Source: Candidatus Shapirobacteria bacterium (GTDB lineage Bacteria; Patescibacteriota; Microgenomatia; UBA12405). From it: a stretch of 55,255 bases of DNA. The stretch spans positions 8,038 to 63,292 of the forward strand of contig DPKG01000008.1 of NCBI GenBank assembly GCA_003542615.1, given 5' to 3'. The first letter of the stretch is position 1; every line of letters begins with the position of its first letter. Shown piece after piece: positions 40,517-49,159 of the stretch. The notes beneath the pieces were generated by a model, which saw only the letters and a program-made list of their open reading frames with translations, did no database searches and had not been told where the DNA came from. The position numbers and the translations under genes were made by a program.

Positions 40517-43192
40517 ATGCAAGATAAAATCATTGTCAAAGGTGCCCGGGAGCACAATTTAAAAAACATCTCATTTGAATTTCCCAAAAACAAATTAATC
40601 GTATTTACCGGTGTTTCCGGATCAGGTAAATCATCCATGGCCTTTGATACCCTTTTTGCCGAAGGTCAGAGGCGTTACGTCGAAAGCCTTTCTTCTTATG
40701 CCCGCCAATTTTTAGGCAACCTAAAACGTCCCGAAGTCGATCTCATTGAAGGTCTGTCACCTTCAGTTGCCATCAATCAAAAAGCAATTTCTCACAATCC
40801 CCGTTCTACTGTCGGCACTATTACCGAAATATACGATTATCTTCGACTGCTCTATGCCCGAATTGGTCATCCTCATTGTCCCAACTGCGGACGTGAAGTT
40901 ATTCCTCAAACCAGTAAACAAATCGTCACTCAAATCCTAAACATTGCCAAAACAAACATTAATTCCCTAACCTCATACCGTTTTTTAATTTTAGCTCCCA
41001 TCGTCCAAAATAAATCCGGTGATTTTAGAGGTCTTATGGATAATCTCCGAAAACAAGGTTATAAATGGGCCCGAGTTGATCAGCAAATTATTGATCTATA
41101 TTCAGAATATTCCATTATCAAAACCAACAAACACAACATCGATGTCGTTATCGACCGGGTTGTTTTAACCAAACAAAATTTTAAAACTAAAGATTTTATC
41201 CAAGTAAGTTATCAAAGACTAATCGACGATGTCGAAAGTGCGATGAAATTATCAAACGGATTGTTAAAAGTTTCACAAATAGACGATCCCTCTTTTGAAT
41301 TTCCTGATCAACCAAAAAAATTAATTGATACTCTGTATTCCGAAAATTACGCTTGTCCCGTTTGTAACATTTCCCTGCCAGCTCTTGAACCGGCATTATT
41401 TTCATTTAACTCTCCCCAGGGCGCCTGTCTGGAATGTAAAGGTCTTGGTTTTAAATTTGAAATTGATCGATCCAAATTCCCTGAGTGGAAAGCCAAAATG
41501 CTTGAATCAAAATATTTTAACAGTGATTCCGAAATAATTCGGGATCAACTTCAGCGCTATATGAGTAAAAATATTTGCCCTACCTGCAATGCCTCTCGTC
41601 TTAATCCTGAAGCACTGTCTGTTACGGTGCTTCAAAAAAATATTTCTCAAATTTGCCAGCTACCTATAGATCAATTAAATTCCTGGATTCAAAATCTAAG
41701 TCGAAATATCGAAAGCAATAAAGAATCAGAAATACTCGATCCTATTGTAAATGAATTAAACTCTCGTTTGGAATTCTTACTGGCTGTCGGTTTAGAATAT
41801 TTATCGCTTGATCGGGAAGCCGGAACCCTTTCTAGTGGAGAATCACAGCGTATTCGTTTGGCCTCTCAAATAGGTACCGGTCTTACCGGAGTATTATACA
41901 TTCTCGATGAACCCACCATTGGTCTTCATTCCCGGGACAATGATCGTCTGATAAGCACACTTAAAAAACTCAGAGACATTGGCAATACTGTGATAGTTGT
42001 TGAACACGACGAAGATGTTATTAAAAACGCTGATTATATTGTTGATTTCGGTAAATATGCGGGAAATAATGGCGGAACCATTGTTGCCCAGGGTGAACTT
42101 TCTGATCTCAAAAATCAACCCGAATCCTTAACTGCCAAATATATTTACAAAAAATTAACCGTCAGTCATACAGCTCAGGTCAAACAAATACCTTTAACTT
42201 CCAACAAATTACAAATCCATGGAGCCTCCCAATGGAATCTTAAAAATATCAATGTTGACATTCCCCTAAATAAATTTGTCTGTGTTACCGGTGTTTCCGG
42301 TAGTGGTAAATCTACATTGGTCCACGACACGATTTATGCCGGAGTTAAGAAAAAAATATATGGCTCTTATTTCGATACTATTGGTACTTTCAAAGATATC
42401 GAAGGTTGGCAAGATATAAAAGATGTCCTTCTGGTCGATCAATCTCCCATAGGTCGAACACCCCGAAGTAACCCGGCAACATACACCAAAATATTTGATG
42501 AAATTAGAAACCTAATTTCTCAAACTACCGAAGCTCAAATCAGAGGATTTAACTCCGGTCGTTTTTCATTTAATGTAAAAGGGGGTCGTTGTGAAACCTG
42601 TCAGGGACAAGGACAAATCAAAATTGAAATGCAATTTCTTCCCGATATATACGTTACTTGTGACCAATGTCATGGCTCTAGATACAAAGATGAAACTCTT
42701 GAAGTTGTTTATAAAAATAAAAATATTGCAGAAATTTTAAATATGACTATTGACGAAGCTCTCGATTTTTTCAAAAACATTCCCAGTCTTAGAAGAAAAT
42801 TATCTACCGTTTTGGAAGTCGGTTTAGGTTATCTTCAATTAGGTCAACCCAGTAATACTTTATCCGGAGGTGAGTCTCAACGGCTTAAAATTAGCCGGGA
42901 ACTAGTAAAAAGAAAAAAAGAACACACTCTCTACATTTTAGACGAGCCGACCACCGGCCTTCATTTTTATGATGTCGATAAGCTAGTAAAAGTTTTAAGA
43001 AAATTAGTTGAACTGGGGAATACCGTCTTATTAATCGAGCACAACCTTGATGTCATTAAAAACGCAGACTGGATTATTGATATGGGTCCGGAAGGGGGTC
43101 AAAAAGGTGGAGAAATAATTGCCCAAGGTACCATCGAAGATATCAAAAATACTTCAAAATCCTACACCGGTCAATATCTAAAAAGAATATGA
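40517..43192 (+). CDS. uvrA: Excinuclease ABC subunit A
   Basis: 891 residues, somewhat shorter than the usual 940. Two ABC modules: FTGVSGSGKSSMAFD and VTGVSGSGKSTLVHD (Walker A), SSGESQRIRLA and LSGGESQRLKIS (signatures), and LDEPTIGLH and LDEPTTGLH (Walker B). Zinc-finger Cys pairs are present: CPNCGREV, CPVCNIS/CLECKGLG and CETCQGQG/CDQCHGSR. The UvrA dimer finds bulky damage and hands it to UvrB. The stop overlaps the uvrC start by 4 bp (ATGA). Confidence 0.97.
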   Translation: MQDKIIVKGAREHNLKNISFEFPKNKLIVFTGVSGSGKSSMAFDTLFAEGQRRYVESLSSYARQFLGNLKRPEVDLIEGLSPSVAINQKAISHNPRSTVGTITEIYDYLRLLYARIGHPHCPNCGREVIPQTSKQIVTQILNIAKTNINSLTSYRFLILAPIVQNKSGDFRGLMDNLRKQGYKWARVDQQIIDLYSEYSIIKTNKHNIDVVIDRVVLTKQNFKTKDFIQVSYQRLIDDVESAMKLSNGLLKVSQIDDPSFEFPDQPKKLIDTLYSENYACPVCNISLPALEPALFSFNSPQGACLECKGLGFKFEIDRSKFPEWKAKMLESKYFNSDSEIIRDQLQRYMSKNICPTCNASRLNPEALSVTVLQKNISQICQLPIDQLNSWIQNLSRNIESNKESEILDPIVNELNSRLEFLLAVGLEYLSLDREAGTLSSGESQRIRLASQIGTGLTGVLYILDEPTIGLHSRDNDRLISTLKKLRDIGNTVIVVEHDEDVIKNADYIVDFGKYAGNNGGTIVAQGELSDLKNQPESLTAKYIYKKLTVSHTAQVKQIPLTSNKLQIHGASQWNLKNINVDIPLNKFVCVTGVSGSGKSTLVHDTIYAGVKKKIYGSYFDTIGTFKDIEGWQDIKDVLLVDQSPIGRTPRSNPATYTKIFDEIRNLISQTTEAQIRGFNSGRFSFNVKGGRCETCQGQGQIKIEMQFLPDIYVTCDQCHGSRYKDETLEVVYKNKNIAEILNMTIDEALDFFKNIPSLRRKLSTVLEVGLGYLQLGQPSNTLSGGESQRLKISRELVKRKKEHTLYILDEPTTGLHFYDVDKLVKVLRKLVELGNTVLLIEHNLDVIKNADWIIDMGPEGGQKGGEIIAQGTIEDIKNTSKSYTGQYLKRI

Positions 43193-44454
43193 ATTTAATC
43201 AAAATACTTAAAAATTTACCGGATACTCCCGGTGTTTATCTTTACAAAAATAAGGACAAAAAAATTATTTATGTCGGTAAAGCCGTAAATTTAAAACGGC
43301 GTGTCTCCCAATACTTTAAGCGTGGTGCTGCTCTCGGTGCCAAGACTGCCTCTTTAGTTTCCCAAATTAATTCCATCAAATATTATTGCGTCAACTCCGA
43401 AATTGAAGCCTTAATTTTGGAAGCCTCTCTTATTAAAAAATATCAGCCTAAATTCAACTCACTTCTTAAAGATGACCGTAGTTACCTTTATATTTCTATA
43501 TCAAAAGATAAATTACCCATTATTTCACCGGCTTTCAAGTCAAATTTAGATAAATCGTCTACCTATTTTGGTCCATTCCCTTCCGCCAAATCTGTAAAAA
43601 CTCTTCTAAAGACTCTCAGAAGAATTTTCCCTTTTTATATATCACACTATCCTGTCAATAAAAAATGTTTTTACTGTCATTTAGGCGTCTGTCCTGGTCC
43701 AAATCCCGACCCAATAATTTACAAAAAAAACATCCGTCGTATAAAAAAAATCCTTAATGGTCAAATTTCAGGCCTTCTTCGCCGCCTCAATCATCAAATG
43801 CAAATGTTATCCAAACATCAGCAATACGAAAAAGCTCTTTCCCTTCGTAATCAAATTGAGTCATTAAATTATATAAGCACAGGTTGGCAAAGTCTTACCC
43901 ATCTTTACACTGAAATCAATCTACCTGAAGATAATATTCAAAAGGCAATTCTGGAATTGGTATCCGTTCTTCAGCCTTATATTCCTAAATTAATAAATAT
44001 ATTGCGTCTGGAAGCCTGTGACATCTCTAATTTGGGATCAAATTATTTTGTCGGGTCACTGGTAGTTTTTGAAAATGGAATAATAGATCATCAGCAATAC
44101 AAAAGATTTAAAATTTACACTCAACAAACCCAAGACGACCAATTAATGATCAAGGAAGTCATTTACCGTCGTCTAAAACACTCTGAATGGGGGATACCCG
44201 ATTTGATTCTCGTTGACGGCGGAAAACCACAAGTTTCCGCCGCAAATAAGGTAAGTCCAAATATTCCCATTATTGGTCTTGCCAAAAAAGAAGAAACAAT
44301 TGTAATTAAAAACGCTCAAAACTGGCAGGAAATTAAATTACCAAAACATTCCCCCTCTCTTTTGCTTTTACAATCACTTCGTGATGAAGCCCACCGATTT
44401 GCCAATAGTTACCGTCGTAATCTCATGCAAAAGAATTTTATAAATAAATCCTAA
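43189..44454 (+). CDS. uvrC: Excinuclease ABC subunit C, short form
   Basis: 421 residues, against about 600 in most bacteria. The GIY-YIG nuclease is at about 10-90 (TPGVYLYKNKDKKIIYVGKA), Cys-rich and UVR segments lie mid-protein (YEKALSLRNQIESL), and the RNase-H-like endonuclease has CDISNLG, DDQLMIKEV, LILVDGGKPQV and DEAHRFA, giving its catalytic Asp/Asp/Asp/His. The chain stops right after that domain, so the C-terminal (HhH)2 DNA-binding unit is missing. It makes the 3' and 5' incisions in excision repair. It overlaps uvrA by 4 bp. Confidence 0.93.
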   Translation: MNLIKILKNLPDTPGVYLYKNKDKKIIYVGKAVNLKRRVSQYFKRGAALGAKTASLVSQINSIKYYCVNSEIEALILEASLIKKYQPKFNSLLKDDRSYLYISISKDKLPIISPAFKSNLDKSSTYFGPFPSAKSVKTLLKTLRRIFPFYISHYPVNKKCFYCHLGVCPGPNPDPIIYKKNIRRIKKILNGQISGLLRRLNHQMQMLSKHQQYEKALSLRNQIESLNYISTGWQSLTHLYTEINLPEDNIQKAILELVSVLQPYIPKLINILRLEACDISNLGSNYFVGSLVVFENGIIDHQQYKRFKIYTQQTQDDQLMIKEVIYRRLKHSEWGIPDLILVDGGKPQVSAANKVSPNIPIIGLAKKEETIVIKNAQNWQEIKLPKHSPSLLLLQSLRDEAHRFANSYRRNLMQKNFINKS

Positions 44455-44473
44455 AAATTTGTATACTCTATCT

Positions 44474-45160
44474 ATGAAACCGCTTGTTTCCATCATCATC
44501 CCTTTTTATAACGAGGGTAAGCAGATAATTTCCATTGTAAGACAACTTCAACTTTCAAAATATAAACCTCAAATAATTGTTGTCGACGATGGGTCAATTC
44601 CTTCTTCTGCCAAAAATCTCAACAATCTTAAAGATATAAAATTAATAACTCATCCCCAAAACAGGGGAAAATCCCAAGCGCTAGCTACCGGCCTTAAGTC
44701 ATCAACAGGGGACATTATTGTTTTTCTCGATAGCGATTTGTTAAATTTTCACCCAAAGCATTTAAACTTTCTAATAGAACCCATTATTAATAATTACGCC
44801 GACATGGTTGTCGGAGAATTTTTAGATGGTTTTAGAATTTTTAATTATATTGGTCAGACAGTTATTTTTAGCGGAATTCGAAGCTTTAAACGAAGTATCA
44901 TCAATCAACATCTCGATATTTTTAATAATCAGGGGAATATAAACGGTTATCTGATTGAGTCCAAACTAAACCAAGTTTTTTTTGACAAATATCGGGTAGT
45001 CAAAACCAAACTCCCCAATTTAACTCAGGATTATAAATGGCAAAAGTTTGGTTTAATTCCAGGTATTTCTACTGACATAAAAATGATGCTTAATATCTAC
45101 CGATATTTAGGCATTAAAAATTATTTAAGTCAACTTAAATTTGCCAGAAGTTTGAAGTAG
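44474..45160 (+). CDS. GT2 family glycosyltransferase
   Basis: 228 residues from ATG 44474; an upstream in-frame TTG at 44459 is less likely because TATACT lies 6 nt before 44474. VSIIIPFYNEGKQI, IIVVDDGS and IIVFLDSDLLNF (DxD) show the GT2 fold. No membrane helix is evident apart from a weakly hydrophobic stretch near 145. The acceptor is unknown. It lies after uvrC but has its own promoter and is convergent with tyrS. Confidence 0.87.
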   Translation: MKPLVSIIIPFYNEGKQIISIVRQLQLSKYKPQIIVVDDGSIPSSAKNLNNLKDIKLITHPQNRGKSQALATGLKSSTGDIIVFLDSDLLNFHPKHLNFLIEPIINNYADMVVGEFLDGFRIFNYIGQTVIFSGIRSFKRSIINQHLDIFNNQGNINGYLIESKLNQVFFDKYRVVKTKLPNLTQDYKWQKFGLIPGISTDIKMMLNIYRYLGIKNYLSQLKFARSLK

Positions 45161-45162
45161 AC

Positions 45163-46275
45163 TTAAGCAAGTAATTTTTTCATGCCAATCAATCCTTCCT
45201 TTGCTGTTTCACCTTCTTCAAAATATTTTCTGGCCGGCTCAAGTTTGACAATTAACCATTCCGCAATGGCATTTTTTAAATCCAGAGGATATAATTTCCC
45301 CGATTTATAGTCATTTTCGATATCACTATATTTGGTATAAATAACATCTCCTCCAAATTTTTCGAGACGTTTAATTTTTAATTCTCCCTTTTCTTCTCCC
45401 CAAAAAATTAAAACCTTCACCCAGTTTAGTAGGGGATTAAACTCAACAACCTTAGGAGGGCCATAAGCCTTTTTAATTTTTTCTCGAATCTCATCAGGGC
45501 TATCATGCACAAACACGGCTGAGTCCGGTCTGGACTTACTCATTTTAAGACTTTCTTCACTATCTTCGTCTTTAGTCGGACCGGTCAGGCCGGCAATTAA
45601 ATTATGATGAATTGCCACCGGTGACAACTTATTCCCTTTTGAGTCCAGTAGGGGATTGATGGTTAATTTTTTTGCCACCTGCCTGGCTACTACATGAGCC
45701 TTTCGTTGATCCATCCCTGCATGTGCCAAGTTAACCTGCATGGTAAAAATATCAGCAACTTGAAGCGGTGGATAAAACAAAGTTGCCATGTCCACCTCAG
45801 TCCCCTGCCCCTTACCCATAATCGAAATAGACCGTAAATTACGTGAAAGAGTTACATGCTTCCCCACCTCCATAAAAGTTTCCCAATGGGTTAAATTATT
45901 TTCATATAAATCTCTACCCATTATAAATTCCACTTCATTTTCTTCAACTCCAAAACATTTCAGAGAAGCAATAAGCGCCTGTTTAAAATAATTTTCAGTC
46001 GCCCAACGTATGTTTTCCCAATTTCCTCCCAATTTATTATTTAAATAAGAGTGGAAATCCGCCAAAAATATTTTACAGTTCACACCGGCTTTCAAAAAAT
46101 CAGCCACTTTCCCCATGGACATAAGACCTGTTCCCAAATGCACCATCCCTGAAATTTCAAAACCAATATAATGCCTTAGCTCAATTCCGTTTTCAATCAG
46201 GTTTTTTAAATCTTCCTCCGTTAAAACTTCTTGAGAATTACGGGTTATTAAATTTATTTTTTCTTGTGTTTCCAT
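45163..46275 (-). CDS. tyrS: Tyrosyl-tRNA synthetase, archaeal/eukaryal type
   Basis: 370 residues. The class I site is YIGFEISGMVHLGTGL (HIGH equivalent HLGT) and LKMSKSRPDSAV. The segment HAGMDQRKAHVVARQVAKKL matches archaeal/eukaryal TyrRS, whereas bacterial TyrRS reads differently and carries an S4 domain; none is seen here. Length also matches the archaeal form. It charges tRNA-Tyr. A TrpRS alternative is less likely because of the QRKAH block and the spacing. TATAAT lies 10 nt before its ATG. Confidence 0.85.
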   Translation of the reverse strand: METQEKINLITRNSQEVLTEEDLKNLIENGIELRHYIGFEISGMVHLGTGLMSMGKVADFLKAGVNCKIFLADFHSYLNNKLGGNWENIRWATENYFKQALIASLKCFGVEENEVEFIMGRDLYENNLTHWETFMEVGKHVTLSRNLRSISIMGKGQGTEVDMATLFYPPLQVADIFTMQVNLAHAGMDQRKAHVVARQVAKKLTINPLLDSKGNKLSPVAIHHNLIAGLTGPTKDEDSEESLKMSKSRPDSAVFVHDSPDEIREKIKKAYGPPKVVEFNPLLNWVKVLIFWGEEKGELKIKRLEKFGGDVIYTKYSDIENDYKSGKLYPLDLKNAIAEWLIVKLEPARKYFEEGETAKEGLIGMKKLLA

Positions 46276-46302
46276 ATTTGTTTTTATTATAACTTAATTA
46301 AA

Positions 46303-47718
46303 TTAAATCTTTGTTATTTTACGGATATGCTCCCTTGCCCAACTAGTTTTTACAAATCTCAACCATTCCCGGCTAACATTAATTTTTTTTGAAGTTAATA
46401 TTTCCACCAAATCCCCTGTTTTTAATTCCGTATTAATCTTATTCATTTTATTGTTGATCATCGCTCCGGTGCAGTGATCACCGATGTCTGTGTGAACCCT
46501 GTATGCAAAATCAATCGCCGTGCTCCCGATCGGTAATTGTAAAGTATCTCCCTTAGGTGTAAACACATAAACAAATTTGTCCAAAACGTTAATTCTATAA
46601 TTAGAGACATTTTTATCATTTTTTTGCCATTTAACCAAGTCTTTTACCCATTCATACCCCTTATTACTACCTTGCTTGTAAGCAATATGGGATGCCGGAC
46701 CAAACTCATCAAAGTCATGCATTTCAAAAGTTCTTATTTGTATTTCCACAGTTACATCATTTTTCCACAATACGGTCGTCTGAAGTGATCTGTATCCATT
46801 TGCCTTAGGACTGGAAATATAATCATTAAACTCATCAGCTAAATATTGATAACGGGAATGCAACAATCCCAAAATCATATAACAATCTTCCAGTTTACTG
46901 CATATTATTCTGACGCCGACCCTATCTTTTACCGTATTTTTGCCCTTTTTCTTCATGGTTAAATATGTGCTGTACAAACTTTTTATCCTACTGCTTATTT
47001 CAAAATTCGAAATATTATTAAGATTTAGTGTACTTTCAATACTTTTGCTCACTTCCTCTAAAGCTTTTTTTTCATACTTTTTTTGTTTACTTATCCATTC
47101 TTCCAAATTTTTAGTTTCCTCAGGGTAAAGAATTCTAAAGGCAATATCATCTAATATCCTTTTAAAATAATGCAAACCTACATACTCTGCCACTGGCGAA
47201 TAAATTCCAAAAATCCTTGTTGCATAATTTCTTTTACTGGTCTCAGACATTGATTCTATGGTCAAACCGTTATGCAGTTTATCAACTAATCTGATTATTA
47301 AAACCCTGATATCGTTTACCGAAGAAAACAAAAAATGCCTGAAATTTTCAATTGACGTTTTATGAACTTCTATTCCTTTGGTATTATTTCTTACCTCAGT
47401 CATTCCGTTTACCAGTAAAGCTACTTCGTCGCCAAAATTATTTGCAATTGTCTCTAAATTAATATTGGTATCTTCCACCACATCGTGAAGTAGCGCTGCC
47501 ATAATCGCCTCATCCCCAATATTCAATTGAGCTACTACTTTTGCCACCCAAACTGGATGGGTAAAAAAATCATTTCCTGATATTCTCCTTTGACCTTTAT
47601 GGGCTTTTTTGGCAAAATTGAATACTTCCTTAACAGTTTTTTTATTGGAATTATCAGCCAGATAATTTTCAAAATATTTCCAAGTTGATATCTTTTCCAA
47701 ACTTAAGTCTAGTTCCAT
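46303..47718 (-). CDS. RelA/SpoT-type (p)ppGpp synthetase/hydrolase, short form
   Basis: 471 residues. The HD hydrolase has HPVWVAKVVAQL and ALLHDVVEDT; the synthetase has KDRVGVRIIC and SSPKANGYRSLQTTV; a TGS domain (VFTPKGDTLQLPIGSTAIDFAY) ends the protein. The helical and ACT domains of full-length Rel are absent. It probably makes and breaks (p)ppGpp in response to starvation. It is followed upstream on the same strand by sortase (4-nt gap), an unusual but simple co-transcription. Confidence 0.93.
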   Translation of the reverse strand: MELDLSLEKISTWKYFENYLADNSNKKTVKEVFNFAKKAHKGQRRISGNDFFTHPVWVAKVVAQLNIGDEAIMAALLHDVVEDTNINLETIANNFGDEVALLVNGMTEVRNNTKGIEVHKTSIENFRHFLFSSVNDIRVLIIRLVDKLHNGLTIESMSETSKRNYATRIFGIYSPVAEYVGLHYFKRILDDIAFRILYPEETKNLEEWISKQKKYEKKALEEVSKSIESTLNLNNISNFEISSRIKSLYSTYLTMKKKGKNTVKDRVGVRIICSKLEDCYMILGLLHSRYQYLADEFNDYISSPKANGYRSLQTTVLWKNDVTVEIQIRTFEMHDFDEFGPASHIAYKQGSNKGYEWVKDLVKWQKNDKNVSNYRINVLDKFVYVFTPKGDTLQLPIGSTAIDFAYRVHTDIGDHCTGAMINNKMNKINTELKTGDLVEILTSKKINVSREWLRFVKTSWAREHIRKITKI

Positions 47719-47721
47719 TTC

Positions 47722-48432
47722 CTATTTTAATTCACCCAAGACTAAAAGTCTTCTCCAATCTGTACCGATTGGCCAACAAGTCTGCAAAACCATCACTTCT
47801 TTATTTGGATCCGAATATGTCAGATAACTTACTTCATTAGCTCCTACAACTTTTTTATCAAATACCTTATACGCGTATATTTTCCCGTTATATTCCACCA
47901 CAAATTCATCACCATCATCCAATTCTCCCAGCAGATAAAAAATTGTATTATTCCGTACCACATCAATTCCTTCTGATGACGAGTGGGCAAACAAAAACGA
48001 ACTGGTACCCTTGCCTGATCCAGGTAAATAAGTCCCTTGAGCATGAGCAATCTGATTATTCTTCAGTACTTCCCGATAAATTTTCTTATCAAAAATAGAT
48101 ACATTGCTGACAACCTCAACATTCGCTCCAATTTTTTCTACTATCAGTCTAAAATTATTCGGTAATTCTGTAGGATTCTCGATATCCTCCGATTTTTTTT
48201 CAACTGTTTTTTCAGGCTTAAAACCACTGTGGTAGTTATATAAAGAATTAGCCAAAGGATAGTATAAATACACAAAAAAACCAAACGCTACAATTAAAGA
48301 CACATTTCCCAACCAAAATAAAAATTTAGAAAAATTATTTGGATTACTGTAGATGACACCTTTTTTACCTTTAATCAAAACAGTTCTTTTTTTGGGAGTC
48401 ACCTTAAACAAATCAATCATAAATTTCTGCAA
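47722..48432 (-). CDS. Sortase
   Basis: 236 residues. A basic N-terminus and a membrane helix (about 36-60) precede the sortase barrel. The catalytic triad is FAHSSS (His), VLQTCWP (Cys in the TxTC-like box) and TDWRRL (Arg). Sortases cut a sorting signal in surface proteins and attach them to the wall or to each other. The active-site box LQTCWP is closest to class E/D sortases (inference). No canonical LPxTG substrate is encoded in the window. Confidence 0.88.
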   Translation of the reverse strand: MQKFMIDLFKVTPKKRTVLIKGKKGVIYSNPNNFSKFLFWLGNVSLIVAFGFFVYLYYPLANSLYNYHSGFKPEKTVEKKSEDIENPTELPNNFRLIVEKIGANVEVVSNVSIFDKKIYREVLKNNQIAHAQGTYLPGSGKGTSSFLFAHSSSEGIDVVRNNTIFYLLGELDDGDEFVVEYNGKIYAYKVFDKKVVGANEVSYLTYSDPNKEVMVLQTCWPIGTDWRRLLVLGELK

Positions 48433-48447
48433 AATTTAAGCTTTTTA

Positions 48448-48479
48448 TTGACAATCTAATTTTTTTATCATACTATAAT
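48448..48479 (+). promoter_or_regulatory. Promoter of greA
   Basis: TTGACA (48448-48453) with TACTAT (48471-48476, 17-nt spacing) or TATAAT (48474-48479, 20-nt). Unlike most genes here, it leaves a leader of about 145 nt before greA. Confidence 0.55.
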
Positions 48480-48560
48480 GACCAATGACAAAAGTTAATC
48501 AAGTATACCAAGCCAAACCGCGCTTTGAGAACTTTGTCATTATTTGCCTCTCCAAATAAA

Positions 48561-48589
48561 TTAAGGTTATTTAAATTACATAACCTTAA
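48561..48589 (+). promoter_or_regulatory. 10-bp hairpin in the greA leader
   Basis: TTAAGGTTAT (48561-48570) and ATAACCTTAA (48580-48589) form a perfect stem with a 9-nt loop, followed by an A-tract and ACGGGAGG. The A-tract excludes a plus-strand terminator; it may be a regulatory leader structure. Confidence 0.45.
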
Positions 48590-48629
48590 AAAAACAACGG
48601 GAGGCTTTAATTTTTTAAAAGTTAAACCG

Positions 48630-49091
48630 ATGGCAAACAAAACTCTCTTAACCAAAGAAGGCTACCAAAAATTAGTCTTTCAATTGAATGAATTGAAAGA
48701 TAAAAGAGACACTTTGGTGACCCGTATCGAGGAAGTTACCCAAACCGACGAATCAGGTGAAGATGGACTTACCACCCAGTTAAAAGAGGAGTTAGAATTA
48801 ATCAGTAACAAAATTGACGTCCTTGAGGAAGCTCTTGAAGGTTCCGAAATTATCTCAGGTGCTATCAACACAAATCATGTCAATATTGGCTGTAAAGTCA
48901 AAATTAAACTTTCCAATATTAAAGAATTGGAATTTAACATTGTCAGCGAATTAGAAGCCGATCCGGCCAACAACAAAATTTCAGATCAGTCTCCGCTGGG
49001 CCAGGCTCTTTTAGGTAAAAAAATTAATGACGAGATTATGGTAGACGCTCCTGCAGGAAAAATTACTTATAAAATATTGGCAATAAATTAA
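48630..49091 (+). CDS. greA: Transcription elongation factor GreA
   Basis: 154 residues from ATG 48630; the upstream in-frame extension to 48525 is a poor protein. The N-terminal coiled coil (KEGYQKLVFQLNELKDKR, DESGEDGLTTQL) carries the acidic tip Asp/Glu that reaches the RNA polymerase active site, and the C-terminal FKBP-like domain ends ISDQSPLGQALLGKKINDE. GreA stimulates cleavage of backtracked RNA. It is followed by a strong terminator. Confidence 0.93.
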   Translation: MANKTLLTKEGYQKLVFQLNELKDKRDTLVTRIEEVTQTDESGEDGLTTQLKEELELISNKIDVLEEALEGSEIISGAINTNHVNIGCKVKIKLSNIKELEFNIVSELEADPANNKISDQSPLGQALLGKKINDEIMVDAPAGKITYKILAIN

Positions 49092-49111
49092 TATTAAAAA
49101 AATGAAACCTT

Positions 49112-49145
49112 AAACTCCTCCGTATTATATGGGGGAGTTTTTGTT
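49112..49145 (+). terminator. Rho-independent terminator after greA
   Basis: AAACTCCTCC (49112-49121) pairs with GGGGGAGTTT (49131-49140), loop GTATTATAT, then TTGTT. The 10-bp stem with one G-T pair is strong. Confidence 0.85.
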
Positions 49146-49159
49146 AAAATTTCCTTATT

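Noticed and set aside
48525..48629. 35-residue N-terminal extension of GreA
   Set aside because: The extension is basic, low in helix pattern and lies over the leader hairpin; GreA proteins normally start at the MANKT-like Met.
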